Source: Zunongwangia atlantica 22II14-10F7
Lineage (GTDB): Bacteria > Bacteroidota > Bacteroidia > Flavobacteriales > Flavobacteriaceae
Assembly (NCBI RefSeq): GCF_002094855.1
Contig: NZ_ARYN01000004.1
Coordinates: forward strand, 186,001 to 250,000
Direction: 5' to 3'
DNA length: 64,000 bases
The notes under the pieces were generated by a model. The model ran no database searches. It was not told where the DNA came from and worked only from the letters and a program-made list of their open reading frames with translations. A program made the position numbers and the translations under genes. Shown in pieces: positions 9,529 to 18,220 of this stretch. Numbering within the stretch: the stretch's first letter is position 1; each line of letters starts with the position of its first letter.

Positions 9529-9990
9529 CTAATTTAATTTAAAGTACTCTTTTTCTATATCTAAGACTTTATTCAGTCGTCTTACAAAACGTTCGTCTTT
9601 CTGAAATTCAGCATTCAAAAAGGCCAAAATGATTTCTAAAATAAGTGATGTTCCCAACACTCTACCACCAACGCAAAGCATATTCATATCATCATGTTCT
9701 ACTCCCTGATGAGCTGAATAAGTTTCAGAAATTAAAGCTGCGCGAACACCTGGAAATTTATTAGCCGCTATGGAAACGCCAACACCGCTACCACAAACTG
9801 CGATAGCGCGGTCTATTTTCTTTTCACTAAGAGCTTTTGCTAATGGAGTAACAATATCTGGATAATCGTCGTCGCCTTGATATTTATAGGCACCAAAATC
9901 TTCTATATCGAAATTCTTTTCTTTTAAAAGTTCAAGCAACTTTCCTTTTTGTTCTAAGCCAGCATGATCTGCAGCAATTCCGATTTTCAT
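9529..9990 (-). CDS. rpiB: Ribose-5-phosphate isomerase B
   Basis: Interconverts ribulose-5-phosphate and ribose-5-phosphate. It has 153 residues of the RpiB/LacAB type, unrelated in sequence to RpiA. MKIGIAADHAG at the start is the phosphate-binding region, C66 in AVCGSGVGVSIAAN is the catalytic base, and H99 in GVEHDDMNML matches the ring-opening histidine of E. coli RpiB. It is the first gene of rpiB-gnd-zwf-pgl and would use the product of gnd. Its promoter should lie in 9991-10160; I did not find a clean -33/-7 pair there. Confidence 0.94.
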   Translation of the reverse strand: MKIGIAADHAGLEQKGKLLELLKEKNFDIEDFGAYKYQGDDDYPDIVTPLAKALSEKKIDRAIAVCGSGVGVSIAANKFPGVRAALISETYSAHQGVEHDDMNMLCVGGRVLGTSLILEIILAFLNAEFQKDERFVRRLNKVLDIEKEYFKLN

Positions 9991-10161
9991 GAAGTAAATC
10001 TTTTGGTTTTAATCATTTTGAACGATAAAATTAACTAATTAAATCTGTATGGTGGCAAGACAAAACCTTATAAAAATACTAAAACCTTTGAAATGTCTAA
10101 GTTATACCAGCATTTTAGAAAATTGTGCTACACTAAATATCGATTTTCGATGTTTTTAGCC

Positions 10162-11091
10162 TCAATTTATAAGTTGTAGTACACCAATTAGCGAAACGAT
10201 ACTGATAAAAATCCATATAAAAACAGCTAATATTACCGGTTTTATTCCTACCTGAATAAAGCTTTTATAATTTAAAGTGCTCCCAATTAAAAACAACACC
10301 AGCGTTAATCCAATTTTAGAAACCGAAACAATGCTTGGCGCCACAAATTCTATATTTGGGATATATGTATTGGCTATAATCGCTAAAATAAATAGGCCAA
10401 TAAAATATGGAATCTTGATCTTTTTTAATTCGGTATGGCTGCTTAGTGCGAATAAAACAGAAACCGGTAAGATCCATAAAGCTCGGGCTAATTTTACAGT
10501 GGTTGCAATTTCTAAAGCTTCGTTGCCATAAACCTGTGCAGCACCAACAACCGAGCTGGTATCGTGAATGGCAATCGCACTCCAAATTCCAAATTGATGC
10601 TGACTCATATTAAAATAATGACCTAAAACCGGGAATAGAAATAATGCCAGACTATTTAATAAGAAAACACTCCCAATCGCAATAGAAATTTGTTTCGCAT
10701 CGGCTTTAATTATTGGAGAAATTGCGGCAATGGCACTTCCACCGCAAATAGCAGTTCCAGAACTTATAAGTTTGGCTATTTTTTGATCGATTTTAAAGAT
10801 TTTACCTATTAATATTCCTAGTCCGATAGTCAGACTTATCGATATAATGGTGAATAAAAATCCATCTTTTCCTGCAGCTAGAGCTTTGTCGATATTCATG
10901 CCAAAGCCAAGCCCGATAACCGATAATTTCAGCAACCAGTTTATGCTCGATTGTGTTTTTTCCTGAAATGGATTCTGAAAAAATTGCGCAAAAATAATTC
11001 CTGCAGCCAATGCAATTGGCGGATTCACCACCGGAAGCAAACAGGCCAGGCAAAGAATTAAAAATAAAACTGAAGTAATTGCAGGTTTCAT
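10162..11091 (-). CDS. YeiH-family putative sulfate exporter (UPF0324)
   Basis: 309 residues, about ten membrane helices. Two signature loops of the YeiH family are present: SGTAICGGSAIAAISP around 108-123 and WSAIAIHDTSSVVGAAQVYG around 170-189. The family is annotated as putative sulfate exporters and is often linked to sulfur or organosulfur metabolism, but direct transport data are thin. The LysR-type gene lies 72 bases upstream on the same strand, as for the yeiE-yeiH pair known from enterobacteria. A T-N11-A dyad at 11159-11175 lies 68 bases before its ATG and is the best candidate for control. Confidence 0.88.
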   Translation of the reverse strand: MKPAITSVLFLILCLACLLPVVNPPIALAAGIIFAQFFQNPFQEKTQSSINWLLKLSVIGLGFGMNIDKALAAGKDGFLFTIISISLTIGLGILIGKIFKIDQKIAKLISSGTAICGGSAIAAISPIIKADAKQISIAIGSVFLLNSLALFLFPVLGHYFNMSQHQFGIWSAIAIHDTSSVVGAAQVYGNEALEIATTVKLARALWILPVSVLFALSSHTELKKIKIPYFIGLFILAIIANTYIPNIEFVAPSIVSVSKIGLTLVLFLIGSTLNYKSFIQVGIKPVILAVFIWIFISIVSLIGVLQLIN

Positions 11092-11158
11092 AAACTGAAT
11101 TTATACTTCAAAAGTAGTTTCAGTCTAGCTCGAAATCAAATGATAAATTATTATACTA

Positions 11159-11175
11159 TATAACTAAAAGTTATA
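11159..11175. promoter_or_regulatory. LTTR-type box between lysR and the yeiH-like gene
   Basis: TATAACT-AAA-AGTTATA is a perfect 7-bp dyad with a 3-base centre and contains the classic T-N11-A spacing of LysR-regulator boxes. It overlaps the stop codon of the LysR gene and lies upstream of the exporter. Function is inferred from its type and place. Confidence 0.45.
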
Positions 11176-12057
11176 ATGATGCTGTAGAAATTTTAAAAAG
11201 ACAGCATTTAGATTAGAATGATGTCCTTGTTGCTGAATAAAAAAGAAATCCCGCTTAATTTGTAGATTTTCGATATCAACAATATAAAGATCGCCATGCT
11301 TCAATTCTTTTAAAACTGTATTGATACTTAAAAAACTACCGCTATGGCCATTAGATAGATAAGATTTTATACTTTCTGAACTTCCAAGCTCTAATTCAAT
11401 ATTTAGCTCTTCCATTTTTACATTTTCATGCTGAAAAGCTTTTAAGATCACTTCCCGAGTTCCCCAGCCTTTTTCTCGTAAAACAAGCGGAATATCTTTT
11501 AATTCTGAAATAGTGATCTGATTCTGCTTGGCCAATGGATGCGATTTATCTACCACAAGCACTATTTCGTCCTGCAAAAATGCTTGATAGGATAATTCCC
11601 TGTTTTTATATTGTCCTTCAATAAAACCAAGTTCAACCGAATTATTCATCACAGATTTTTCAACCTTCTCGGTATTCATATTCAATAAATGAATCCTGAT
11701 TTTGGGGAATTTTTGATGGAATTTTGCTAAAACTTCCGGTAAGATATATTGTGCGATCGTGGTACTGGCGGCAATTCTAAGATTTCCTTCGTTTTTATCG
11801 ATAAGCGAATTCATATCGAATTCGGCTTTCTCATATTGCTGAAAAATAAGTTTGCTATGGGAGAGTAAAAGCTTCCCGGCATCGGTAAGTGCAATGCTAT
11901 TTCCCTTTCTTTTAAAAAGCTTTTGGTTAAAATGCGCTTCAATTTGCCGAATATGCCTGGTGACCGCCGGTTGCGTGATATGAAGATCTTCGGCTGCTTT
12001 AGAAAAACTAAGCCGTGATGCCACACTTTGAAAAACCTGTAGTTTAAAATCGAACAT
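11164..12057 (-). CDS. LysR-family transcriptional regulator next to YeiH exporter
   Basis: 297 residues from the chosen start MFDFKLQVFQSVASRLSFS; three more residues are possible upstream. The N-terminal winged HTH is clear (SFSKAAEDLHITQPAVTRHIRQIE, residues about 17-40). The C-terminal part is the usual LysR substrate-binding fold of about 205 residues (NEGNLRIAASTTIAQYILPEVLAKF). It resembles CysB/YeiE-like regulators, fitting the sulfur-linked exporter just downstream. Two candidate LTTR boxes flank the gene, one over its own start (12059-12079) and one before the exporter (11159-11175). A tetrameric cytoplasmic DNA-binding protein is expected. The co-inducer is unknown. Confidence 0.9.
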   Translation of the reverse strand: MFDFKLQVFQSVASRLSFSKAAEDLHITQPAVTRHIRQIEAHFNQKLFKRKGNSIALTDAGKLLLSHSKLIFQQYEKAEFDMNSLIDKNEGNLRIAASTTIAQYILPEVLAKFHQKFPKIRIHLLNMNTEKVEKSVMNNSVELGFIEGQYKNRELSYQAFLQDEIVLVVDKSHPLAKQNQITISELKDIPLVLREKGWGTREVILKAFQHENVKMEELNIELELGSSESIKSYLSNGHSGSFLSINTVLKELKHGDLYIVDIENLQIKRDFFFIQQQGHHSNLNAVFLKFLQHHYNF

Positions 12058-12058
12058 T

Positions 12059-12079
12059 ATAATCAAATGTAATAATTAT
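12059..12079. promoter_or_regulatory. Candidate LTTR box at the lysR promoter
   Basis: ATAAT, 11 bases, ATTAT: a dyad of T-N11-A type ending two bases before the LysR start codon. Such sites often mediate autoregulation. AT-rich sequence makes a chance match quite possible. Confidence 0.3.
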
Positions 12080-12114
12080 GTTCGAAAAATGATTGCGCTA
12101 TTAAAAGTTATTAC

Positions 12115-12151
12115 AAAAAAAAGCTCCCGATTTTATACAATATCGAGAGCT
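12115..12151 (-). terminator. Terminator of the M1 peptidase gene
   Basis: Stem of ten pairs (12122-12131 with 12142-12151), fully paired on the minus strand with one G-U, followed there by a T run. It lies about 30 bases after the peptidase stop. Confidence 0.85.
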
Positions 12152-12180
12152 ATTTTTATAATGCTTTAAGCTGAAATTGG

Positions 12181-14055
12181 TTATTTTTTCCAGGTATTAT
12201 TTTCAGGAGTAGCATCCATCCAAATACCGCCTTCTAGTGTTACTGCTTCAACTTCTTTATCTGTTTTAATTTGTATTGAAAATTCATCTTCAGCATTTTC
12301 CCAAATTGTAGATTTTTGATGAATGTTTTTTGAACTTCCGTCAGCAAATGTCAGTTTTACATCAAAAGGAGCTGGCATTCCGCCAATATTGGCAACTAAA
12401 ACTTCAACAGAATTATCATTTTGTGTTACCTTTTTAATTTCAAAATCAATATGGTTTGGCTCAAAATACCAACTATCCCAAAACCAGTTAAGGTCTTTTC
12501 CTGAAATATCATTGATGCTATAAAAGAAATCCCACGGAATTGGATGTTTTCCATTCCAACGATCCATATATCCCTGTAAAGCCTTTTTGAAGAGCTCGTC
12601 CCCTAACATATCTTTTAGTGCCAGGTAGCCAAGTGCTGCTTTTCCGTAGGAATTATTGCGATAAACAGGTCCGCTTAAAATATTAGATGGTGTGATAATA
12701 GGTACATCCTGTTCCATATTATCATCGCTGATCCATCTCTGCACTCTAAAACCTTTAAAACTTTCAATAGCATTTTCTTCTCCAAGATCTTCGATCCCAA
12801 TTAGATGTTCTAAAGTTGTAGCCCAACCTTCGTCCATAAAACCAAATCTGGTCTCATTAGTACCCATATAAAACGGGAAATAAGTATGAGCAATTTCATG
12901 TTCGGCCACGAAACGCGCCAGTTCTGGCTCGCCATGAGAGTTATCGTTAACCATCATAGGATATTCCATATCGCCATGACCTCTTACCAAAGTAGACTTT
13001 GAATAAGGATAAGCAATCCCAGGATAGTGATGCGAAAACCAGTTTAAGGCATGTTGGCCATAGTTCACCATTTCGTGAAAATCTTCAGAAACATTATCAT
13101 AAGCCGCCTGTACACTTACACGACGATTAGAAGTAGAATCTACCACAACACTTGCAGCATCCCAATTATATTCATTACTGATGGCAATCGCAACATCGGT
13201 AATATTAGAAACTTTCCATTTCCAGGTGTTGTTGCCGTCTTGGGTAATTTCTTTTTTCTGAAGATCCTCTGGAGTGGCGATGCGAATCACTTCGTCGCTT
13301 TGCATCGATTTTTCAAGTTTTTTCGCATATTTTTTCTGAAGAACTTCTTCAGCATTTAATAGATCTCCGGTAGACCAAACGATAAAATCTTCAGGAACAT
13401 TTACGCTAATTTCATAATCATTAAAATCGTTATAAAATTCTTGCATCCCAAAGAAAGTCATGGTGTCCCATCCCATATAATCGTCGTAAACAGCCACGCG
13501 CGGATAAAAATAAGCCAGGAAAAAGGTATTTTCTAGAATAGCGCCTTCTCTCCCACTCTGTTTAGAAACGTCAAAATGCCAATCGATACTTAAAGATACA
13601 CTTTCGCCAGGTTGCAATGGTGTATCCAGTTTTATCATTTTATTGGTACCATCGTTCTTGGAATTCCATTCCTTTTTGGTACCATTTTCTGAATAAGAAT
13701 CAATTTCGATTCCGTTTGTCATATAATCTTCAGAAGCCTGTCCCAATCTTGCTGCACCAGGTTTGTGATTATTCAGAATTAATTTAAAATTTAGGGAATT
13801 TAAAGTATTCGGACTATTATTGGTATAGATAATTTCTTCGGAACCTTTTACTGTACGGCTTGGAGGATTTACCTGAAGATCAATCTTATATTTTGCCGAA
13901 TTTTGCCAGTAATTTTTGCCAGGTTTACCGCTTTCACTTCTTGTTTCGTTCTCGTATGCTTTTTTTACATCTCTTGGAACATATAATTCTTGTCCAAAAG
14001 AAAAACTCCCCGTAAAAAGAGAAGCCAAACATCCTGCTATAAGGGATTTTCTCAT
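12181..14055 (-). CDS. Secreted M1-family zinc metallopeptidase
   Basis: 624 residues with a signal peptide of about 21 residues ending at FSFGQ. Gluzincin of the aminopeptidase N type: H386-E387-I-A-H390 binds zinc with E387 as general base, and E409 in FMDEGW is the third ligand, with the exact 18-residue gap of the family. GHGDMEYPMM near 343 replaces the usual GxMEN exopeptidase motif, so amino-end recognition may differ. An N-terminal beta domain (residues 50-290) and a short Ig-like C-terminal domain are present. No T9SS sorting domain or lipobox is seen, so it is likely periplasmic and serves peptide use. Divergent from the FAD gene. Confidence 0.9.
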   Translation of the reverse strand: MRKSLIAGCLASLFTGSFSFGQELYVPRDVKKAYENETRSESGKPGKNYWQNSAKYKIDLQVNPPSRTVKGSEEIIYTNNSPNTLNSLNFKLILNNHKPGAARLGQASEDYMTNGIEIDSYSENGTKKEWNSKNDGTNKMIKLDTPLQPGESVSLSIDWHFDVSKQSGREGAILENTFFLAYFYPRVAVYDDYMGWDTMTFFGMQEFYNDFNDYEISVNVPEDFIVWSTGDLLNAEEVLQKKYAKKLEKSMQSDEVIRIATPEDLQKKEITQDGNNTWKWKVSNITDVAIAISNEYNWDAASVVVDSTSNRRVSVQAAYDNVSEDFHEMVNYGQHALNWFSHHYPGIAYPYSKSTLVRGHGDMEYPMMVNDNSHGEPELARFVAEHEIAHTYFPFYMGTNETRFGFMDEGWATTLEHLIGIEDLGEENAIESFKGFRVQRWISDDNMEQDVPIITPSNILSGPVYRNNSYGKAALGYLALKDMLGDELFKKALQGYMDRWNGKHPIPWDFFYSINDISGKDLNWFWDSWYFEPNHIDFEIKKVTQNDNSVEVLVANIGGMPAPFDVKLTFADGSSKNIHQKSTIWENAEDEFSIQIKTDKEVEAVTLEGGIWMDATPENNTWKK

Positions 14056-14333
14056 TAAAATTCAATTATTTTTTGCCTAAAATAATAGTATAAAATTGAA
14101 TTCATCCCTTTATTAAAATCTTTTCATTCAAACTGATGTTAAATGCAGGATTATCGATTTAGCAGGTTGTTTTTTTCGGATTTATCAATAAAAAGTGTTG
14201 TTCAATTTTATCGAATTTCAAAAGTCTTAAAAACATTAATAACCCTGCACACTTCAACCTTTCTTTAAATTAAGTTAATAATTTTAATGCTCCTAGGCTA
14301 TTGATTAAATTACCAAAAAAGCGAGAAAAAGAA

Positions 14334-15851
14334 ATGAAAAAAATTGCCATTATTGGTGGTGGCGCCTGTGGATCTGCAGCTTTGATTGAGCTTCTAATTC
14401 AGAGTAGAACTGCCAAATTAGAAAAAGAAGTTTCGTTTGTATTTATAGAACGAAGAGAAAAAGCAGGATATGGATTAGCGTTTGGATCTAAACAGCGTAC
14501 ACATATTTTAAATACCCAGGCCGATCTTATGGGAGTCTATGCCAATGAGCCGGCACATTTTGCAGAATGGCTTAAAGAACATGGCGGGAAATATCGTAGT
14601 GATGTAAAAAGTGAGAGCGATGAGGAAAATGCATATACCAGCCGAATACTTTACGGACATTATGTAGCTGAACAGCTTGAAAAAAATATCGAAATAGCCA
14701 ATAAAAATGATATAAAGGTTGAAAGAATACAGGCAGAAGCTTTTGATATTGAGCGTTTAGAAAACGAAAAACTAGTTATTCATTTAACCAATAATAGCAC
14801 TACTGAAGTTGATGAAGTTTTGTTAGCTCCAGGAACACCAAAGCCAAATACCTTTAAACAATTTAAGGATAATAAAAATTATATCGACTTTCCTTGGCCA
14901 ACAAGCCGCTTAATCGAGAATACTGCGAAGAACGATCATGTTGGTGTTTTAGGAACCAGTTTAAGTGCTATTGATACGGTAATGAGTCTTGTAGATAATG
15001 GTCATAAGGGGAAAATAACCATGTTTTCTCCAGATGGAATGTTACCAAGAGTACAGCCAGATGAGAATAAAGATTTTGAAAGAAGATTTCTAACACTTGC
15101 TAATTTGCATCAAATAAAGCGAGAGAAAGGTCATGCACCAAGAGCCAAGGAATTATTCCGACTTTTTATTAAGGATGTTGAAGAAGCCGAAGGAAAAGCT
15201 ATCGATTGGAAATCTTTAAATCGTGATTCTAAAGATCAACTGCCGTTACTAGAATATGATATTGAAATTGCAAAAAAAGGAGGCGATTCTTTATTGAATA
15301 TGGCCTATTCAATGCGTTACGATACTTCAACTATTTGGAGTTGGATGAGTTTGCATGAGCAAATTATCTTTACAAAATGGTTGGGAAGGCATTGGACGAT
15401 CACACGGCATGCAATTCCGCTTCATAATGCGAAACGATTGGCCAAGCTTATGAAAGAAGGCCAATTGCAAATTATTCCGCAGAACAATAAAGTTGAATTC
15501 CTGAATGATGAAAATTGCTTTGAAATTATCACAGGAAAAGATGGTGTGTTTAAAATTGACAAATTAGTAAATGCTACCGGAAGCGCAGGAAAATTAGAAG
15601 AAATGAATAATGTGCTTGTAGAAAATTTACTTAAGAAAAAGTACTTAAAACCACATCCCATTGGTGGCGCAGTTATTAATCCGCATACCATGCAATGTAT
15701 CTCAAAAAATGGTGGTAGCCATATTTATGCGGTTGGTCACTTAGTAAACGGAATGTTGATGGATGTTAATGCCGTTTGGTTTAATGTAAAAACTATAGCG
15801 AGATTAGCTTCAGAAATAATATTTAAAACCACTACAGATGGAGACATTTAA
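14334..15851 (+). CDS. FAD/NAD(P)-binding protein (PF13454 type)
   Basis: 505 residues from ATG 14334; a TTG at 14301 would add 11 charged residues and is less likely, since MKKIAIIGGGACGSAAL begins exactly at the dinucleotide-binding strand. GxGxxG binds FAD, YGLAFGSKQRTHILNTQADLMGVYA is the signature of the FAD_NAD(P)-binding 9 family, and VGVLGTSLSAIDTVMSL near 205 is a second nucleotide-binding loop. The ending GGSHIYAVGHLVNGMLMDVNAVW is also typical. The reaction is unknown; relatives are annotated as putative hydroxylases or oxidoreductases. It overlaps the AEC carrier gene by 14 bases, so the pair is translated together and the carrier may move its substrate or product. Confidence 0.85.
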   Translation: MKKIAIIGGGACGSAALIELLIQSRTAKLEKEVSFVFIERREKAGYGLAFGSKQRTHILNTQADLMGVYANEPAHFAEWLKEHGGKYRSDVKSESDEENAYTSRILYGHYVAEQLEKNIEIANKNDIKVERIQAEAFDIERLENEKLVIHLTNNSTTEVDEVLLAPGTPKPNTFKQFKDNKNYIDFPWPTSRLIENTAKNDHVGVLGTSLSAIDTVMSLVDNGHKGKITMFSPDGMLPRVQPDENKDFERRFLTLANLHQIKREKGHAPRAKELFRLFIKDVEEAEGKAIDWKSLNRDSKDQLPLLEYDIEIAKKGGDSLLNMAYSMRYDTSTIWSWMSLHEQIIFTKWLGRHWTITRHAIPLHNAKRLAKLMKEGQLQIIPQNNKVEFLNDENCFEIITGKDGVFKIDKLVNATGSAGKLEEMNNVLVENLLKKKYLKPHPIGGAVINPHTMQCISKNGGSHIYAVGHLVNGMLMDVNAVWFNVKTIARLASEIIFKTTTDGDI

Positions 15852-16752
15852 GACACTTTATGTGAGCTTACTCCCCTATTTATGCTGTATCCCTATTGGT
15901 TATTTACTTAGTAAGCGAAACTGGATACCAAAATCTTGGATTCATAAACCGCTTTTATTTGTTTTACTACCAATTTTGGTAATCGATCATGTACTGGATG
16001 CGGGATTTTCGAATTTATTGATTTTAGCCATCGTTTCTTTTTTAATGGCATTTTTGATGGTTTTTCCTGCAATTTTAGTAGATAAGTCTATTGATAATTC
16101 TGGCGATGTAAATATTTTAAAAAGTGGTTTTTCTTATTTTAATGTTGCTTTCTTCGGAATCCCAACCGTGAAGTCACTTTTTGGTGATGATGCAGTTACA
16201 ACACTTATTTGTATTTATGTAGGTACAGCACTTTACGGAAATATTATTGGATATATTCAGGTAGCGAAATCTAAATTTAGCACCAAACAGGCGATAATCG
16301 AGGTTTTAAAGGTGCCTTTTATTTACATCATTATACTAGCATTAGTTTTAAAAGCTTTTAAAGTTGAAACTCCACAGGCAGTAAAACCGGTGGTGGATGT
16401 AATAGGAACCGTAGTTTCTGTAATGGGAATGCTTATTATTGGTATGAATTTAACCAATATTAAATTTAAATCTCTAAACTGGGGATATTACGCAAAAGTA
16501 CTGGGAATACGGGCAATTTCAGCTATAGTAATCACCGCTGTTTTAATGGGCTTAGAATATTGGCTTGTAGATGGATTAGAAAAGGAACAACGTCAGGTAA
16601 TGGCGTTAATTCCGCTTTTTCCAATAGCAGCGAATTTGGCGGTTTTCGCATCATTTTTAAAATCTCAGGAAAAACAGGCAGCTTTGCTTATTGTTTTTTC
16701 AATGGTAATTTCGATGATTTTAGTACCAATAGGCGCTTTAATATTTGCTTAA
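15838..16752 (+). CDS. AEC-family membrane transporter
   Basis: 304 residues with about ten membrane helices in two similar halves, as in auxin efflux carrier (AEC) proteins of Pfam Mem_trans. The ATG lies inside the last codons of the FAD gene (14-base overlap), which signals coupled translation. Members move small anions such as malonate, malate or indole acids; nothing here fixes the substrate. PTVKSLFGDDA near residue 103 and the paired half-repeats support the family. It is one of two AEC-like carriers in this window, each linked to an enzyme. Confidence 0.85.
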   Translation: METFKTLYVSLLPYLCCIPIGYLLSKRNWIPKSWIHKPLLFVLLPILVIDHVLDAGFSNLLILAIVSFLMAFLMVFPAILVDKSIDNSGDVNILKSGFSYFNVAFFGIPTVKSLFGDDAVTTLICIYVGTALYGNIIGYIQVAKSKFSTKQAIIEVLKVPFIYIIILALVLKAFKVETPQAVKPVVDVIGTVVSVMGMLIIGMNLTNIKFKSLNWGYYAKVLGIRAISAIVITAVLMGLEYWLVDGLEKEQRQVMALIPLFPIAANLAVFASFLKSQEKQAALLIVFSMVISMILVPIGALIFA

Positions 16753-16843
16753 ATGAAAAAGAAGAGGAATTCTGCTTAATACGAAACCTACAGAGGAATA
16801 TTGAAAAAACCTGATATTTTCAGAATATATTCGATTAAAAATT

Positions 16844-16873
16844 TATAGCTAAAATTCGATAATTTCAGCTATA
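16844..16873. repeat. Hairpin-forming inverted repeat after the AEC gene
   Basis: TATAGCTAAAATT and AATTTCAGCTATA form a 13-bp stem with one A-C mismatch (G-U on the other strand) and a four-base CGAT loop. It lies about 90 bases after the AEC stop and 95 before the MDR start. It could serve as a weak terminator (GTTTTAT follows) or a regulator site. Confidence 0.4.
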
Positions 16874-16967
16874 GTTTTATACCCTTCAGTTTGGTTTACA
16901 CATTAAATAAATGTCAAAATTTTTGCCGAAGTAAAGGCAAATAGTAATTTCAGAAAAAAGAAAACTT

Positions 16968-17987
16968 ATGAAAGCTATAGGAATAACGAAATCTTTACCG
17001 GTAGATGATAAAAACTGTTTTATCTCTTTTGAAACCGAAAAACCAATGCCAGAGCCAAAAGATCTTTTGGTGAAAATTCATGCGGTTTCTGTAAATCCGG
17101 TAGACTATAAAGTTCGTAAAAATGCAGCAAAGAATACCGAATTAGATGAGCCAAAGATCTTGGGCTGGGATGCAGCAGGTGTTGTTGAAGCTGTGGGTAA
17201 TGAGGTTTCTAATTTTAAAATTGGCGATGAGGTTTATTATTCGGGAGAATATAAAAGAGCGGGTTGTAATGCCGAATTTCAATTAATCGATTCTAGAATT
17301 GCAGGACACAAACCCTCTAATTTATCTTTTGACGAAGCAGCTGCGATGCCATTAACTGCAATCACTGCCTGGGAAGCTATTTTTGATCGTTTAAGACTTC
17401 AGAAAAACGGAGAGAATAACAAAAAACTGCTCATTATTGGCGGTGCAGGTGGTGTTGGATCTATTGGAATACAAATTGCCAAAAAACTTACCAATATTGA
17501 GGTTATAGCCACGGCTTCTAGAGAAGAAACCAGCGATTGGTGCAAACAAATGGGAGCCGATGTGATCGTAAATCATCACGATCTAGAAAACGAAATGAAA
17601 AAGGCCAATATCGAAAATGTAGATTATATTCTTAACTTTTTTGATACAGATATTCATTGGGAAGCTATGGCAAATCTTATAAAACCACAGGGGCATATTT
17701 GCTCGATTGTGGAAAATAAGAACCCATTAGACTTAAATAAATTAAAAAATAAAAGTGCTGCCTTTCATTGGGAATTTATGTTTACCCGCTCTTTATTTAA
17801 AACTGAAGATATGATTGAGCAGCATAAAATCCTTGAAGAATTGCGTTTACTTTTTGAAGATGGCACTATAAAATCTACGCTTCATAAAACTTTGGAAGGT
17901 TTAGATACTCAGGTATTTAGAGAAGTGCACAAGTTGCAGGAAAGCGGTAAATCTATAGGTAAAAATGTTATAAAGTTTATAGGCTAA
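16968..17987 (+). CDS. Medium-chain dehydrogenase/reductase, quinone-reductase-like
   Basis: 339 residues, MDR superfamily. The N-terminal GroES-like domain (SVNPVDYKVRK at 45-55) and the Rossmann motif IIGGAGGVGSIGIQIAKKL around 153-171 are clear. Zinc ligands of alcohol dehydrogenases are lacking: the usual catalytic Cys/His positions are not present, which matches the zinc-free zinc-type-ADH-like/QOR group. It probably reduces an enone, quinone or aldehyde with NADPH in the cytoplasm. It stands alone between a hairpin and its own terminator. Substrate unknown. Confidence 0.88.
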   Translation: MKAIGITKSLPVDDKNCFISFETEKPMPEPKDLLVKIHAVSVNPVDYKVRKNAAKNTELDEPKILGWDAAGVVEAVGNEVSNFKIGDEVYYSGEYKRAGCNAEFQLIDSRIAGHKPSNLSFDEAAAMPLTAITAWEAIFDRLRLQKNGENNKKLLIIGGAGGVGSIGIQIAKKLTNIEVIATASREETSDWCKQMGADVIVNHHDLENEMKKANIENVDYILNFFDTDIHWEAMANLIKPQGHICSIVENKNPLDLNKLKNKSAAFHWEFMFTRSLFKTEDMIEQHKILEELRLLFEDGTIKSTLHKTLEGLDTQVFREVHKLQESGKSIGKNVIKFIG

Positions 17988-18013
17988 AAGCACTAAAATT
18001 GAAATTATAAAAG

Positions 18014-18041
18014 AGGATTCCGGTATAGGAATCCTTTTTTT
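18014..18041 (+). terminator. Terminator of the MDR gene
   Basis: An 8-bp stem, AGGATTCC with GGAATCCT, over a six-base loop, followed by seven T on the plus strand, 27 bases after the stop. Confidence 0.88.
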
Positions 18042-18220
18042 ATACTTTTTAAGATTTGGGTTAAATATTACTTAAACCACGGTTTTAGCACGAAATTGGA
18101 AGATTGTATACATATTTTCGTATCGAAAAAATTACTGAAAATTTTAATCGATTTAGAAAAACCAGATATAATTAAAGAACGTAGATACCAAAGAAAAAAC
18201 CAATCTAACAACTAAAAACT

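Noticed and set aside
10139-10151. ATCGATTTTCGAT hairpin after the yeiH-like gene as terminator
   Set aside because: The stem is only five pairs and no T run follows on the minus strand.
16560-16814. 84-residue frame overlapping the AEC carrier end
   Set aside because: Out-of-frame reading of the carrier gene.
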